NCBI RefSeq assembly: GCF_965218685.1
Contig: NZ_OZ244657.1
Span: 2,418,001-2,482,000, forward strand
Direction: 5' to 3'
Length of the DNA: 64,000 nt
DNA from: Thalassobius sp965218685
Lineage (GTDB): Bacteria > Pseudomonadota > Alphaproteobacteria > Rhodobacterales > Rhodobacteraceae
Both the position numbers and the translations under genes were made by a program. This document shows, piece after piece, positions 1 through 8,324 of the stretch. The stretch's first letter is position 1. Every line of letters begins with the position of its first letter. The notes under the pieces were generated by a model, which saw nothing but the letters and a program-made list of their open reading frames with translations, was not told the DNA's origin and ran no database searches.

Positions 1-953
1 TGAATCCCGCCCAAACGAGCAAAGCTGGCATCCTGCAGGCCGGGGATCATTTTGAACACTTCGGTCTGGGCGCCATATTTCATTTTAGTCTGGAAGCCCA
101 CGATGTTATACAGCGTTCCTAATGCATTGTCGCGGCGCAACTGGACCACCGCATAGGCCTTGTTTTCGGGGTCATGAGCGTTGGTCAGGCCCACAGGTTT
201 CATCGGCCCGTGGCGCAGGGTTTCGCGGCCACGCTCGGCCATCACTTCGATCGGCAGGCAACCGTCGAAATAGCCCGCGGTCTCGCCTTCGTGGAATTCA
301 GTCTTGTCAGCGGCCAGAAGGGCGTCGATGAAGGCCTCGTACTGGTCCTTGGTCATCGGACAGTTCAGGTAGGCCTTACGCTCTTCCTCGGTCTCGCCCT
401 TGTCATAGCGCGATTGCAGCCAGGCCACGTCCATGTCGATGCTTTCGGCATAAACGATGGGGGCTATGGCGTCGAAAAACGCTAGGCGCTCGGCCCCGGT
501 TTCGGCCTGAATCGCAGCGCCCAACGCGGTCGAGGTCAGCGGACCAGTGGCAAAGATCCAGTGTCCGTTCGAGGGCAGCTCGGTGATCTCACCGTATTCA
601 ACGCGGACATTTGGGTGATCCATCAGCATCTGTGTCACGCTTTCGGAAAACGGATCGCGATCCACGGCCAGGGCGCCACCTGCGGGCAGGCGATGCTTGT
701 CGGCCATTTGCATGATCAGGCCGTTCGCCGCGCGCATTTCCCAATGCAGCAGCCCAACGGCGTTCTGTTCGCTGTCATCAGACCGGAACGAATTCGAGCA
801 GACCATCTCGGCCAGATTGCCAGTGCGATGGGCAAAGGTTTCGACCTGCGGGCGCATTTCGTGGATGACCACCTTAACGCCCATATTGGCCGCTTGCCAG
901 GCTGCCTCGGATCCGGCCATGCCGCCGCCAACGATATGAAGAGTGTTTTCCAT
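1..953 (-). CDS. trmFO: TrmFO, methylenetetrahydrofolate-tRNA-(uracil-5)-methyltransferase (C-terminus beyond window)
   Basis: Cytoplasmic folate- and FAD-dependent enzyme that makes 5-methyluridine 54 in the T-loop of tRNA. About 317 residues are visible; the family is usually near 450, so the C-terminal part lies off the left edge. The N-terminus starts with the FAD-binding Rossmann motif HIVGGGMAGSEAAWQ, followed by the family segment CSNSFRSDD and a conserved middle region with the stretch YFDGCLPIEVM. The start at 953 is the only one that leaves the dinucleotide-binding motif at the very N-terminus; no strong Shine-Dalgarno sequence precedes it. It lies 54 bases downstream of the di-heme peroxidase gene on the same strand. 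Assignment is firm from the motifs. Confidence 0.93.
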   Translation of the reverse strand, partial: MENTLHIVGGGMAGSEAAWQAANMGVKVVIHEMRPQVETFAHRTGNLAEMVCSNSFRSDDSEQNAVGLLHWEMRAANGLIMQMADKHRLPAGGALAVDRDPFSESVTQMLMDHPNVRVEYGEITELPSNGHWIFATGPLTSTALGAAIQAETGAERLAFFDAIAPIVYAESIDMDVAWLQSRYDKGETEEERKAYLNCPMTKDQYEAFIDALLAADKTEFHEGETAGYFDGCLPIEVMAERGRETLRHGPMKPVGLTNAHDPENKAYAVVQLRRDNALGTLYNIVGFQTKMKYGAQTEVFKMIPGLQDASFARLGGI

Positions 954-1007
954 GGCCGCGATGTAGGGCAGGCGGGCGCGTTTGAAAAGCCCTGTTGCGC
1001 TTTCGGG

Positions 1008-2315
1008 TTAGCGATCTACCGGTAGACCCGAGGGAACGCTGTCAGGTATGCCCAGTCGCCCATTCAGCGATGCCGGGTCCGTTAGGGTGCCCAGAAACGC
1101 GACGATGTCGTCAATTTCGGCCTCGGTCAAAGGGATGTCGGGCAGCTCTGTTGCGGCGGCAATCTCGATCAGTTCGTCCGTGTCATCCATTGCCTGCCAT
1201 TCGTTGACAGGCAAATCGTGCAGGATGGCTTGGCTGCGGTCATATTGCATCAACGAACGCACGGGCGCTGCGTGGTGCTGAACGACGCTGCGCAGCTCGG
1301 AGAAGGCGCCCGAGTGACCATAGGGGGCCGTTTCCGTGATGTTCCGCAAAGACGGCGTGCGAAAGCGATAGCGGTCTTCGGGGTCATTTGTGATGGCTTG
1401 GCGGCCCAGATCTGCATAGCCGCCCGGCTTTTTACCCGGACCAAGTTGCGGCATGGCGATCGCGTGGAAATCATGGTCCGTCTGAAAAGTGCCCGCATGG
1501 CAAGTGGCACAATCGGCCTTGCCGTAGAACAAGTCCATCCCGCGCAACTGCTGTACGCTTAGCGCGTTGTTGTCGCCGTTCAGATAGGCATCGAAGGGGG
1601 CGTTAATCGATTGAAATTCAAAGGTAATGAATTCAGCTAAAGCGGTGGCAATGTCGGTGAAATGCACTGGGGATTGGCCGATTGCCTGAGTGAACCGGTC
1701 GCGATATCCAGGCAGTTCGTCGACCCGGTTGGCCAGTAAGGCCCAAGCGGCGCTGGCGTCCCCGCGCGCCACGGCGTCCGCCACAGCATTTTCGCCGCGC
1801 TGCCCGGCCATTTCCTCGGGCGAGAGGGGCGGCAACATCGCTTGTGCCGCCAGCGGCGAGGGCAGGCCGCGTTCTAAGGGGCGATCTGCAGGCATCCGCA
1901 GGCCAAAGGGGGCGGTGTCGTCCAGCTCGACCCGGCCATCATGGAACATGGTCGCGTATTCATAGGCCCCAAGATTCCACAACGCCGGGGCATTTCGGGG
2001 GATGCGGGCGGGGGGCTCTTGCCCGGTAACCGCAGTGCGATCCGGGCCCAGACCAGTGCCGCCCTCGCCAAGTGACAGGCTGACCCCGTCGGCGGTGCCA
2101 AGACTGGGATGATGGCAGCTTGCGCAAGAGATATTCCGATTGCCAGACAGGACCGGATCATAAAACAGATCGCGCCCCAGCAGGACCAGCGTCATATCGG
2201 TGTCGGGAAAGGTCGAGTGGGTCACCGCATTGGGCAAATCGGCCGCCTGAGCAATCGCAGCCGAGAGAGACAGCCCGCAAAGGGTGACCCACACTCGCAT
2301 GATCAAGAGGTTCAT
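1008..2315 (-). CDS. Di-heme cytochrome c peroxidase / MauG-family protein
   Basis: Predicted 435-residue periplasmic protein. An N-terminal signal peptide ends near residue 24 (AQA-ADLP). Two CXXCH haem c motifs are seen, CASCH at residues 64-68 and CATCH at 269-273, the arrangement of bacterial di-heme peroxidases and MauG-type enzymes. Known members reduce hydrogen peroxide with electrons from small cytochromes, or oxidise protein or small substrates; the sequence alone does not say which. The start at 2315 was preferred over an in-frame one 126 bases upstream because AGAGGA precedes it and it puts the signal peptide at the N-terminus. About 150 bases separate it from the upstream crotonase gene, so it probably has its own promoter. 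Confidence 0.85.
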   Translation of the reverse strand: MNLLIMRVWVTLCGLSLSAAIAQAADLPNAVTHSTFPDTDMTLVLLGRDLFYDPVLSGNRNISCASCHHPSLGTADGVSLSLGEGGTGLGPDRTAVTGQEPPARIPRNAPALWNLGAYEYATMFHDGRVELDDTAPFGLRMPADRPLERGLPSPLAAQAMLPPLSPEEMAGQRGENAVADAVARGDASAAWALLANRVDELPGYRDRFTQAIGQSPVHFTDIATALAEFITFEFQSINAPFDAYLNGDNNALSVQQLRGMDLFYGKADCATCHAGTFQTDHDFHAIAMPQLGPGKKPGGYADLGRQAITNDPEDRYRFRTPSLRNITETAPYGHSGAFSELRSVVQHHAAPVRSLMQYDRSQAILHDLPVNEWQAMDDTDELIEIAAATELPDIPLTEAEIDDIVAFLGTLTDPASLNGRLGIPDSVPSGLPVDR

Positions 2316-2471
2316 CGCGTCCTCTATGCCCCCTGTATACCCACAGATTTTACGGCAGAATAGTGGCAAGTCGGAAAAGAATAGTGCACGAATTGGAAAC
2401 GCTGCAGGGGATTTTGGGCGGAAATTCACCGGAATGACCACCCAAAAGGGGCAATAGCGGAAATGCTTGCC

Positions 2472-3257
2472 TTATTGCTGCCAATCCGGATCGCGTTTGT
2501 CCAAAAATGCGGCGATCCCTTCGGCCGTGTCGCGATAGAGCATGTTTTCCACCATCACGTCTCCGGTATAGGCATAGGCCTGATCCAGGGGCATTTGGAT
2601 CTGGTTATAGAACGCCTCTTTGCCGATTTTCACGGCTGCGCCCAGTTTGCCAGCGACCAAGTTGGCAAGTTTCAGCGTTTCGGTCTCAAGCTGGTCGGGG
2701 GCGACGACCTTGTTGATCAGACCCAGGGATTCGGCGCGATCGGCGGGGATGAACTGGCCGGTGGACAGCATTTCGAAGGCTTGTTTGCGCGGGATGTTGC
2801 GCGAAAGGGCCACCATCGGGGTCGAACAGAACAGGCCGATATTCACGCCATTGACGCCGAACTTGGTGCCTTCGGCGGCGACGGCCATGTCGCACGAGGC
2901 CACCAGCTGGCAACCGGCAGCGGTCGCAATGCCATGAACCTGCGCGATCACGGGTTGGGGCAGCTTCTGGATCGAGGTCATCATCCGCGCGCATCGGTCG
3001 AACAGGTCCTTGAAATAGGCTTTGCCGCCGTCCTCGGCCTGGCGGCCTGCGGTCATCTCTTTCAGGTCGTGGCCTGCGCAGAACACCTTGCCGGCGCCCG
3101 ACAAAATCACCGCCCGGATTCTGGTGTCGCTGCTTAACCGCTCGAACTCGGCCTGCAGGGCGGCAAGCATCTCGTCGCTAAGCGCATTCAGCTTTTCGGG
3201 GCTGTTCAATGTCAGATGTGCCACCGCGCCGGTGTCGTAACGTTCCAATATTGCCAT
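2472..3257 (-). CDS. Enoyl-CoA hydratase/isomerase (crotonase) family protein, ECHDC3-like
   Basis: A 261-residue crotonase-fold protein. The N-terminal beta strand region (VAHLTLNSPEKLNALS) and the first oxyanion-hole segment (FCAGHDLKE) are clear. The second oxyanion segment reads AAGCQLVASCD. In hydratases the residue after the Cys is a catalytic Glu; here it is Gln, and the second catalytic Glu region reads NIGLFCS. Both acid/base glutamates of classical hydratases thus appear missing, as in ECHDC3-type proteins, so a real hydratase activity is doubtful although CoA-thioester binding is likely. The start has a perfect GAGGAGG ribosome binding site. It is divergent from the thioesterase gene, with 57 bases between the two starts. 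Confidence 0.85.
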   Translation of the reverse strand: MAILERYDTGAVAHLTLNSPEKLNALSDEMLAALQAEFERLSSDTRIRAVILSGAGKVFCAGHDLKEMTAGRQAEDGGKAYFKDLFDRCARMMTSIQKLPQPVIAQVHGIATAAGCQLVASCDMAVAAEGTKFGVNGVNIGLFCSTPMVALSRNIPRKQAFEMLSTGQFIPADRAESLGLINKVVAPDQLETETLKLANLVAGKLGAAVKIGKEAFYNQIQMPLDQAYAYTGDVMVENMLYRDTAEGIAAFLDKRDPDWQQ

Positions 3258-3314
3258 CTTGTCCTCCTCGGTATTCGCGGCAAGTCTAGGAGCAACAGGA
3301 GAGGGAGGGAAGCG

Positions 3315-3734
3315 ATGGCGGCAAAAATGTCCGCAGCGGAATTGACGCAGTTCATGGAGCAGCAATTCCCACAGGTGAACAAGGAATTCGTGATCGAAGA
3401 GGTCCGCGAGATGGGCGTTCGCATTCGCCTGCGCGTTGAGGAACAGCATTTGCGTCCGGGCGGCACTGTGTCCGGCCCCAGTATGTTCGCGCTGGCCGAT
3501 GTGTCGATCTATCTGGCAATTCTGGCGATGATAGGGCCCAAGGCCTTGGCGGTGACGACGAATTGCTCGATGGATTTCATGCGCAAGCCCGAGGCAGGCG
3601 TAGATCTGATCAGCGAGTGTACCCTGTTGAAATTAGGGCGTGTTCTGGCCGTGGGGGATGTTCTGATCTATTCCGAGGGTAAGGAGGCCCCGGTTGCGCG
3701 GGCCTCGATGACCTATTCCATACCGCCAAAATAA
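3315..3734 (+). CDS. PaaI-like hotdog-fold thioesterase
   Basis: A 139-residue cytoplasmic hotdog-fold protein of the PaaI/YbgC type, expected to hydrolyse acyl- or aryl-CoA thioesters. The core helix region (GPSMFALADVSIYLAIL) and the following strands (AVTTNCSMDFMRKPEAG, then DVLIYSEGKEAPVARA) match the family, and the length is typical. The ATG at 3315 follows a strong GGAGAGGGAGG site. It is divergent from the crotonase-fold gene and the two may share a regulatory region. It is followed by a hairpin that terminates the opposite-strand DUF1127 gene. Confidence 0.8.
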   Translation: MAAKMSAAELTQFMEQQFPQVNKEFVIEEVREMGVRIRLRVEEQHLRPGGTVSGPSMFALADVSIYLAILAMIGPKALAVTTNCSMDFMRKPEAGVDLISECTLLKLGRVLAVGDVLIYSEGKEAPVARASMTYSIPPK

Positions 3735-3738
3735 AAAA

Positions 3739-3759
3739 GGCCGGGGACAAGCCCCGGCC
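3739..3759 (-). terminator. Rho-independent terminator after the DUF1127 gene
   Basis: A perfect 8-bp GC-rich stem (GGCCGGGG with CCCCGGCC, 5-base loop). On the minus strand it is followed by a run of six T, so it terminates the DUF1127 transcript coming from the right. It may also slow transcripts from the thioesterase gene on the left. Confidence 0.8.
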
Positions 3760-3786
3760 AAGTACATTCTAACGCGGACGGGGTCG

Positions 3787-4020
3787 TTACGCGCGCCAGA
3801 ATGGGCGACGGGCCTCCGTATAAGCCGCGTCACGTGAGATGCCGATATCCTTCAACTGCGCGTCTGACAGCTGGCGCAACGCCTTTCGGGTGCGGTGTCG
3901 GCTGTCCCATTTGGTCACAGTTACCGCGAATGCCATTGCCCAACGGGCGACGATCGGCGCCGGATAGCCAAAATCGTAGTTGATGACGTTTGCGGCCAGC
4001 AATGCTTGTTGCTGTGACAT
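3787..4020 (-). CDS. DUF1127 domain-containing small protein
   Basis: A 77-residue basic protein whose C-terminal half carries the DUF1127 (YjiS-like) signature RKALRQLSDAQLKDIGISRD. Small DUF1127 proteins are abundant in alphaproteobacteria; some have been linked to RNA turnover, phosphate or stress responses. No enzymatic motif is visible. The gene is divergent from a MocR-type regulator with under 100 bases between them, which suggests that the regulator controls it. Function remains unassigned. Confidence 0.85.
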   Translation of the reverse strand: MSQQQALLAANVINYDFGYPAPIVARWAMAFAVTVTKWDSRHRTRKALRQLSDAQLKDIGISRDAAYTEARRPFWRA

Positions 4021-4041
4021 GGGACAAATCCTTCAATTGTA

Positions 4042-4074
4042 TTGACACAAAATAGCGATATTGCTACGAGTCAA
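4042..4074. promoter_or_regulatory. Divergent promoter/operator between DUF1127 and mocR
   Basis: TTGACA at 4042 with TACGAG 17 bases further could serve the plus-strand regulator, and the reverse complement of AGTCAA at 4069-4074 gives TTGACT for the minus-strand gene. The ends form an inverted repeat TTGAC...GTCAA spanning the overlapping promoters, a reasonable place for MocR autoregulation. Seen by eye only. Confidence 0.4.
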
Positions 4075-4117
4075 AAGATACAATCAGCAGATACAAACCG
4101 TCTAGGAAAATATTGTT

Positions 4118-5494
4118 ATGGGTACAAATTGGACTCCGGACCTGAGCAAGGCCGGCCGATCCAAGTACAAGGCGCTGGCGGACGAGATCCGCAGCGCCGT
4201 CGCAGCTGGCACCTTGTCCTGCGGGGCTCAGCTTCCGCCGGTGCGCGAGCTGGCCTATCAACTGTCGATCACGCCGGGGACCGTGGCGCGGGCTTATTCC
4301 TTGCTGACCGAAGAGGGGGTTTTGCAGGCTGGGGTCGGGCGGGGCACGTTCGTGACCGAGGCCTCGAGCCAGGTGGATGCCTCGGAGGCCTGGCCACAGG
4401 TGCTGAACCTGCGCAGCCCCCTGTTGCCCGACGTCGGCCAGAGCGCGTTGCTGCGCGATGCCTTGCATGCGACTGCGGATGCCATGCCAGCGCAAGAGTT
4501 TCTGAACTATCCCGACCGAAAGATGGATCTGCCGCTGCGCCGTGCTTTGCGCCGGTGGATGGACGACCTACCTATCGGCAATTTCACGGCCGAGGATGTT
4601 GTGTTGGCGCATGGCGCGCAGAATGCCTTGATGCTCGTGATGCAAACGGTGCTGCGCGGGCCTGATCCCGCCATCGCGGTTGAAAATCTGACCTATCCGG
4701 GGTTTCGCCGTGCGGCTGAGCTGAACCGCGCCCGTGTGGTTGGTATTCCCAGCGATTCCGAAGGGCCCATCGTCGAGGCGCTTGAACGTGCGGTGCGCGA
4801 GCAGGGGGTGCAGCTGTTTTGCACCTCGTCCGAGGTGAATAATCCGACGGTCAGCGCGACCTCGCGGCGGCGGCGCCACGAAATCGCGGATATGGCGGCG
4901 CGGCTGGGGCTGAATATTCTGGATGACGATTGCTATGTGATTGGGCCGCATATGGCCGAAAGTTATCATTCACTTGTGCCGGGGCTGGGTTGGTACGTGT
5001 CGTCGTTGTCGAAATCTCTGACACCGGCTTTGCGTGTCGGCTATGCCGTTGCGCCGCGCGAGCGAGTGTCAGAACTGGCCCGAACTGCCGCCTATGCCTT
5101 TTTCGGCCTGTCCCGCCCCCTGTCCGAGGTGACGCTTGCCTTTATGTCCGATCCCCGGTTGCGCAGCGTTGCTGCGAAATCCCGTGCCCGCGTGAACGAG
5201 CTGTTGCGGATGACCATCAACCATCTGGGCGGGCATAATGTGACCTGGCGCGAAGACGTGCCGTTTATGTGGATTTCCTTGCCCGAGGGCTGGCGCGCCG
5301 CCAGTTTTGTTCGTGCTGCCGAAAGGCAGGGGGTGATCCTCAAAAGCGCCGAAGAGTTCGTTCTGCGCCACGCTCGTGCGCCGCATGCGGTGCGGTTGGC
5401 GGTAAATGGGCAGGTCGACGTAGCTCGCTATGAGGCCGGTGTGGTGCAGGTCCGCCAATTGCTGGACAATCCACGCGAAGAATTCACGGTTTGA
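4118..5494 (+). CDS. MocR-type GntR/aminotransferase transcriptional regulator
   Basis: A 458-residue fusion of an N-terminal GntR winged-helix domain (about residues 16-80, with PPVRELAYQLSITPGTVARAY as recognition region) to a fold-type I PLP-dependent aminotransferase domain (about 110-450). The PLP-binding lysine is probably K299 in SSLSKSLTPALRVGYA. Regulators of this class (PdxR, TauR, GabR, EhuR) bind DNA through the N-domain and sense amino acids or PLP through the C-domain. The effector cannot be read from sequence. It is divergent from the DUF1127 gene, a recurring neighbourhood in Rhodobacterales (recalled). Confidence 0.88.
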   Translation: MGTNWTPDLSKAGRSKYKALADEIRSAVAAGTLSCGAQLPPVRELAYQLSITPGTVARAYSLLTEEGVLQAGVGRGTFVTEASSQVDASEAWPQVLNLRSPLLPDVGQSALLRDALHATADAMPAQEFLNYPDRKMDLPLRRALRRWMDDLPIGNFTAEDVVLAHGAQNALMLVMQTVLRGPDPAIAVENLTYPGFRRAAELNRARVVGIPSDSEGPIVEALERAVREQGVQLFCTSSEVNNPTVSATSRRRRHEIADMAARLGLNILDDDCYVIGPHMAESYHSLVPGLGWYVSSLSKSLTPALRVGYAVAPRERVSELARTAAYAFFGLSRPLSEVTLAFMSDPRLRSVAAKSRARVNELLRMTINHLGGHNVTWREDVPFMWISLPEGWRAASFVRAAERQGVILKSAEEFVLRHARAPHAVRLAVNGQVDVARYEAGVVQVRQLLDNPREEFTV

Positions 5495-5570
5495 TGTCAA
5501 AAATGTGGGGTATTTTAATACCTAATTTCTAACCTGTTGTTTTGGTGGTAAAAATTGGCTTCCTAGTGCC

Positions 5571-5598
5571 TTGACTGTGTTTGCAGGCCCTATATAAC
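5571..5598 (+). promoter_or_regulatory. Promoter of the rplM-rpsI operon
   Basis: TTGACT at 5571-5576 and TATAAC at 5593-5598 with a 16-base spacer form a strong housekeeping-type promoter. It lies about 65 bases ahead of the rplM start and leaves a short leader in which no further structure was recognised. Confidence 0.7.
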
Positions 5599-5663
5599 CG
5601 CGCAATCGAATTTGGATATGGGCCTCTTGCCCTTTTCCGCAACTGAACAAGGGTAATCCCGCG

Positions 5664-6125
5664 ATGAAAACCTTCTCTGCTACTCCGGCAGACATCGAGA
5701 AAAAGTGGATCATCATCGACGCCGAAGGCGTGGTGCTGGGCCGCTTGGCATCGATTGTCGCCATGCGTCTGCGTGGCAAACACAAGCCGTCGTTCACTCC
5801 GAACCAGGACATGGGCGACAACGTGATTGTCATCAACGCTGACAAAATCCAGCTGACTGGCAAAAAACGTGCTGACAAGAAATACTACTGGCACACTGGC
5901 CACCCGGGCGGCATCAAGCACCGCACCGCCGGTCAGATCCTGGAAGGCAAATACCCCGAGCGCGTCGTTACCGCCGCTGTCAAACGTATGCTGCCGGGCA
6001 ACCGCCTGTCGCGCAAAGTGATGACCAACCTGCGTGTCTACGCGGGCGCCGAGCATCCGCACGAAGCGCAGAACCCCGAAGTTCTGGACGTCAAGTCCAT
6101 GAACTCCAAGAACACCCGGAGCTGA
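5664..6125 (+). CDS. rplM: 50S ribosomal protein L13
   Basis: A 153-residue ribosomal protein of the large subunit, with the conserved segments WIIIDAEGVVLGRLAS and KHKPSFTPNQDMGD, and KYYWHTGHPGG in the middle. L13 is an early-assembly protein that binds 23S rRNA. The gene is followed after 3 bases by rpsI, the usual rplM-rpsI pair. A near-consensus promoter lies upstream. Confidence 0.98.
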   Translation: MKTFSATPADIEKKWIIIDAEGVVLGRLASIVAMRLRGKHKPSFTPNQDMGDNVIVINADKIQLTGKKRADKKYYWHTGHPGGIKHRTAGQILEGKYPERVVTAAVKRMLPGNRLSRKVMTNLRVYAGAEHPHEAQNPEVLDVKSMNSKNTRS

Positions 6126-6128
6126 TAA

Positions 6129-6614
6129 ATGTCTGATCAAATCAATACTTTGGAAGACCTGGCCGCGGCAACCGGTGTTGAAACCGTTGTCGAAGTCGAA
6201 GCCCCCCGCGAACCCGTTCGTGACGAGCTGGGCCGTTCCTACGCCACCGGCAAGCGTAAAGACGCTGTTGCCCGTGTGTGGGTGAAACCCGGTTCGGGCA
6301 AAGTCAGCGTGAACGGCAAAGAGATGAACGCTTACTTCGCGCGTCCCGTTCTGCAGCTGATCGTGCGCCAGCCCTTCGGTGTGGCCGGTGTCGAAGACCA
6401 GTTCGACGTTGTCGCCACCGTGAAAGGCGGCGGTCTGTCCGGTCAGGCCGGCGCGGTTAAGCACGGCATCTCGAAAGCCCTGCAACTGTTTGACCCGTCG
6501 CTGCGCGCACCGCTGAAAGCCGCTGGCTTCCTGACCCGCGACAGCCGCGTTGTGGAACGTAAGAAATACGGTAAGCGCAAAGCTCGCCGCTCGTTCCAGT
6601 TCTCGAAGCGTTAA
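6129..6614 (+). CDS. rpsI: 30S ribosomal protein S9
   Basis: A 161-residue small-subunit protein. The first 35 or so residues are an acidic extension common in alphaproteobacteria; the S9 domain follows from SYATGKRKDAVARVW to the basic C-terminal tail KKYGKRKARRSFQFSKR, which reaches the ribosomal P site. It lies 3 bases downstream of rplM and is followed by a clear terminator. Confidence 0.98.
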   Translation: MSDQINTLEDLAAATGVETVVEVEAPREPVRDELGRSYATGKRKDAVARVWVKPGSGKVSVNGKEMNAYFARPVLQLIVRQPFGVAGVEDQFDVVATVKGGGLSGQAGAVKHGISKALQLFDPSLRAPLKAAGFLTRDSRVVERKKYGKRKARRSFQFSKR

Positions 6615-6636
6615 TCTTCGATACAGAACTTATGGA

Positions 6637-6666
6637 AAAGGCCTCCCGGTTCGGGTGGCCTTTTTC
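6637..6666 (+). terminator. Rho-independent terminator of rplM-rpsI
   Basis: A stem with AAGGCC and CCCG arms pairing to CGGG and GGCCTT, with one T-T mismatch, a 3-base loop, and a T5 tract on the plus strand. It lies 23 bases after the rpsI stop. Confidence 0.85.
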
Positions 6667-6743
6667 TTTGTCTGCTGTTTGCTCTGATGTGCCCGATGGG
6701 GTGGGGGGCTGCGTGCATTCGAGGCAGCCGGTATTCAGGCATG

Positions 6744-6773
6744 AAAAAAGGCGGACCCGAGGGAGCCCGCCTT
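6744..6773 (-). terminator. Terminator of the acidic outer-membrane-type gene
   Basis: AAGGCGG and CCGCCTT arms enclose a 12-base loop, followed on the minus strand by a run of six T. It lies about 45 bases past the stop of the minus-strand gene. Confidence 0.75.
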
Positions 6774-6817
6774 AGAATACAAACCGCGCGATTGGAAAAC
6801 GCGGTGTATTTGATCGC

Positions 6818-7462
6818 TTAGATCAGGTCCCAGCTGTAGCCGAAGATCAGCGATGCGCCCAGATCGGTGCCCGGTGCGTCGTCGTCGCTGAATTCGATGC
6901 CCATCTCGATGCCGTTTTCGAACTCGTAGCCGAAGTTCAGTTCCCAAGCAACGACGTCGGTTGCGGGGTCCAGACCCAGAACGGTTTCAGCCGACCAGTC
7001 GCCCAGAGCGAACTCGATAGCGGCTTCGTGGTAGTCAGCTTCGGTTTCCAGGTCGTAGGTGTAAGCGTACGAACCGTCGATGCCCTCTGCCAGAGCGAAC
7101 GAGAAGGCCAGTTCAGCTTCGGTGGTGTCGTAGCCCGAGTCGTTCAGCCAGTTCGAGGTAACCGACACTTCGTAGCCGACTTTGTCCGAGATATCGCCTG
7201 CGTAGGCCAGCGACAGTTCGGTTTCAACTTCGTCACCAGTGCCGCCGGTTTCGGCGAAGGTCAGGTCCAGAGCGGCCGAGAAGCCACCTTCGGCGTATTC
7301 GCCGCCCAGGGTCAGTTCAACTGCGTCGCCGGTTGCGGTCAGCGAGTCGTCAAAGTCGATCGAAGCTTCGAAGCCTGCGGAGGCCGAGAATTCGCCAGCG
7401 AATGCGCCGGCGGGCAGCAGTGCGATTGCAGCAGCAGCTGCCAGAGTTTTTTGCGTGAACAT
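6818..7462 (-). CDS. Putative small outer-membrane beta-barrel protein, extremely acidic
   Basis: A 214-residue secreted protein. The signal peptide (MFTQKTLAAAAAIALLPAG..) is cleaved near AFA-GEF. The mature part shows alternating hydrophobic/polar stretches ending in aromatic residues, typical of beta-barrel strands. By my count it has about 44 Asp/Glu against one Lys and no Arg, and no Cys. The start at 7462 follows AAGGGA, so an in-frame ATG 15 bases upstream was not chosen. It has its own terminator and no operon partner. It resembles small porin-like proteins of marine alphaproteobacteria, but I cannot name the family. A general porin would normally be longer and end in Phe; this one ends SWDLI. 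Confidence 0.6.
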   Translation of the reverse strand: MFTQKTLAAAAAIALLPAGAFAGEFSASAGFEASIDFDDSLTATGDAVELTLGGEYAEGGFSAALDLTFAETGGTGDEVETELSLAYAGDISDKVGYEVSVTSNWLNDSGYDTTEAELAFSFALAEGIDGSYAYTYDLETEADYHEAAIEFALGDWSAETVLGLDPATDVVAWELNFGYEFENGIEMGIEFSDDDAPGTDLGASLIFGYSWDLI

Positions 7463-7703
7463 ACGATGTCCCTTCATAACGTATTGCGTTTCATGCGCGG
7501 CGAAAGCGTTTCTCGACCTTCGATCAACGAAGGAGAGTGAAGAAGATCTGAACCAGATTGGAGTGTGATTCAGAGCGTCCCCTGCTCAGCCGTCGAAGCA
7601 ACCTTTAACGCTGCAGTGCGGAAAATGTAAACGCTGATTTTGAGGTCAAATATGAAGAGTTTATGAAGTGCTTTTAGCGCAACCATACACCCCAAAAACC
7701 TGC

Positions 7704-8324
7704 CTATTTATCGGGCGAAATGAGTCCCAGACCCCGTAAATACACCCCAATTCCGGTTTCAAGCAGGTCTTCGGGCGGGAAAGGTGACTGCGTTCCGGGT
7801 GAATTGCGGGCAAAAAGCTCGACAACACCGTGACTCATTGCCCAAATATGCGCGGAAAACATAGATGCAGGAGGTCTCTTTTCCGGAGGGATATTTTCGG
7901 ATAGTTCCTCTGCTGCCTTTTCCAGCACGCCCCGTGCTTTTTTTGCAACAGAAGCCAATTCGGGAGAGCGGTTAACCGAGATTCCCGATTCGAACATGGC
8001 GATGTAGTGGCCCGGATATTTGCGCGCGAAGGCCAGATAGGCGCGCCCTGTGGCCTCGAATGCGGCAAGCGCCGAGGGCTGCCCGGATTCATAGGCGAAC
8101 TGCATCACGTCGCCGAAAATCTCGTATCCCTGTCGGGCGGCTTCGGCGATTAGATCCTCGCGCCCTTCGAAGTGGCGATAGACAGCGGCCGGGGTCACGC
8201 CAGCCTGTTTGGCAGCCTCGGACAGGGTGAAGCCGGTCGGGCCCTTTTCCTCGATCAGCTTCAGCGCTGCCTCGACAAGGGCCTGGCGCAGGTTGCCGTG
8301 GTGATATCCGCGTTTCTTAGGCAT
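7704..8324 (-). CDS. TetR/AcrR family transcriptional regulator
   Basis: A 206-residue regulator with an N-terminal TetR helix-turn-helix (about residues 5-55: YHHGNLRQALVEAALKLIEE, then TLSEAAKQAGVTPAAVYRHF) and a C-terminal TetR_C-type ligand domain. The start at 8324 (MPKKRGYHHGN) lies inside the last codons of ppk2, overlapping by 8 bases. It is therefore probably translated from the ppk2 transcript and may control it or a target elsewhere. The ligand is not predictable. Confidence 0.87.
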   Translation of the reverse strand: MPKKRGYHHGNLRQALVEAALKLIEEKGPTGFTLSEAAKQAGVTPAAVYRHFEGREDLIAEAARQGYEIFGDVMQFAYESGQPSALAAFEATGRAYLAFARKYPGHYIAMFESGISVNRSPELASVAKKARGVLEKAAEELSENIPPEKRPPASMFSAHIWAMSHGVVELFARNSPGTQSPFPPEDLLETGIGVYLRGLGLISPDK

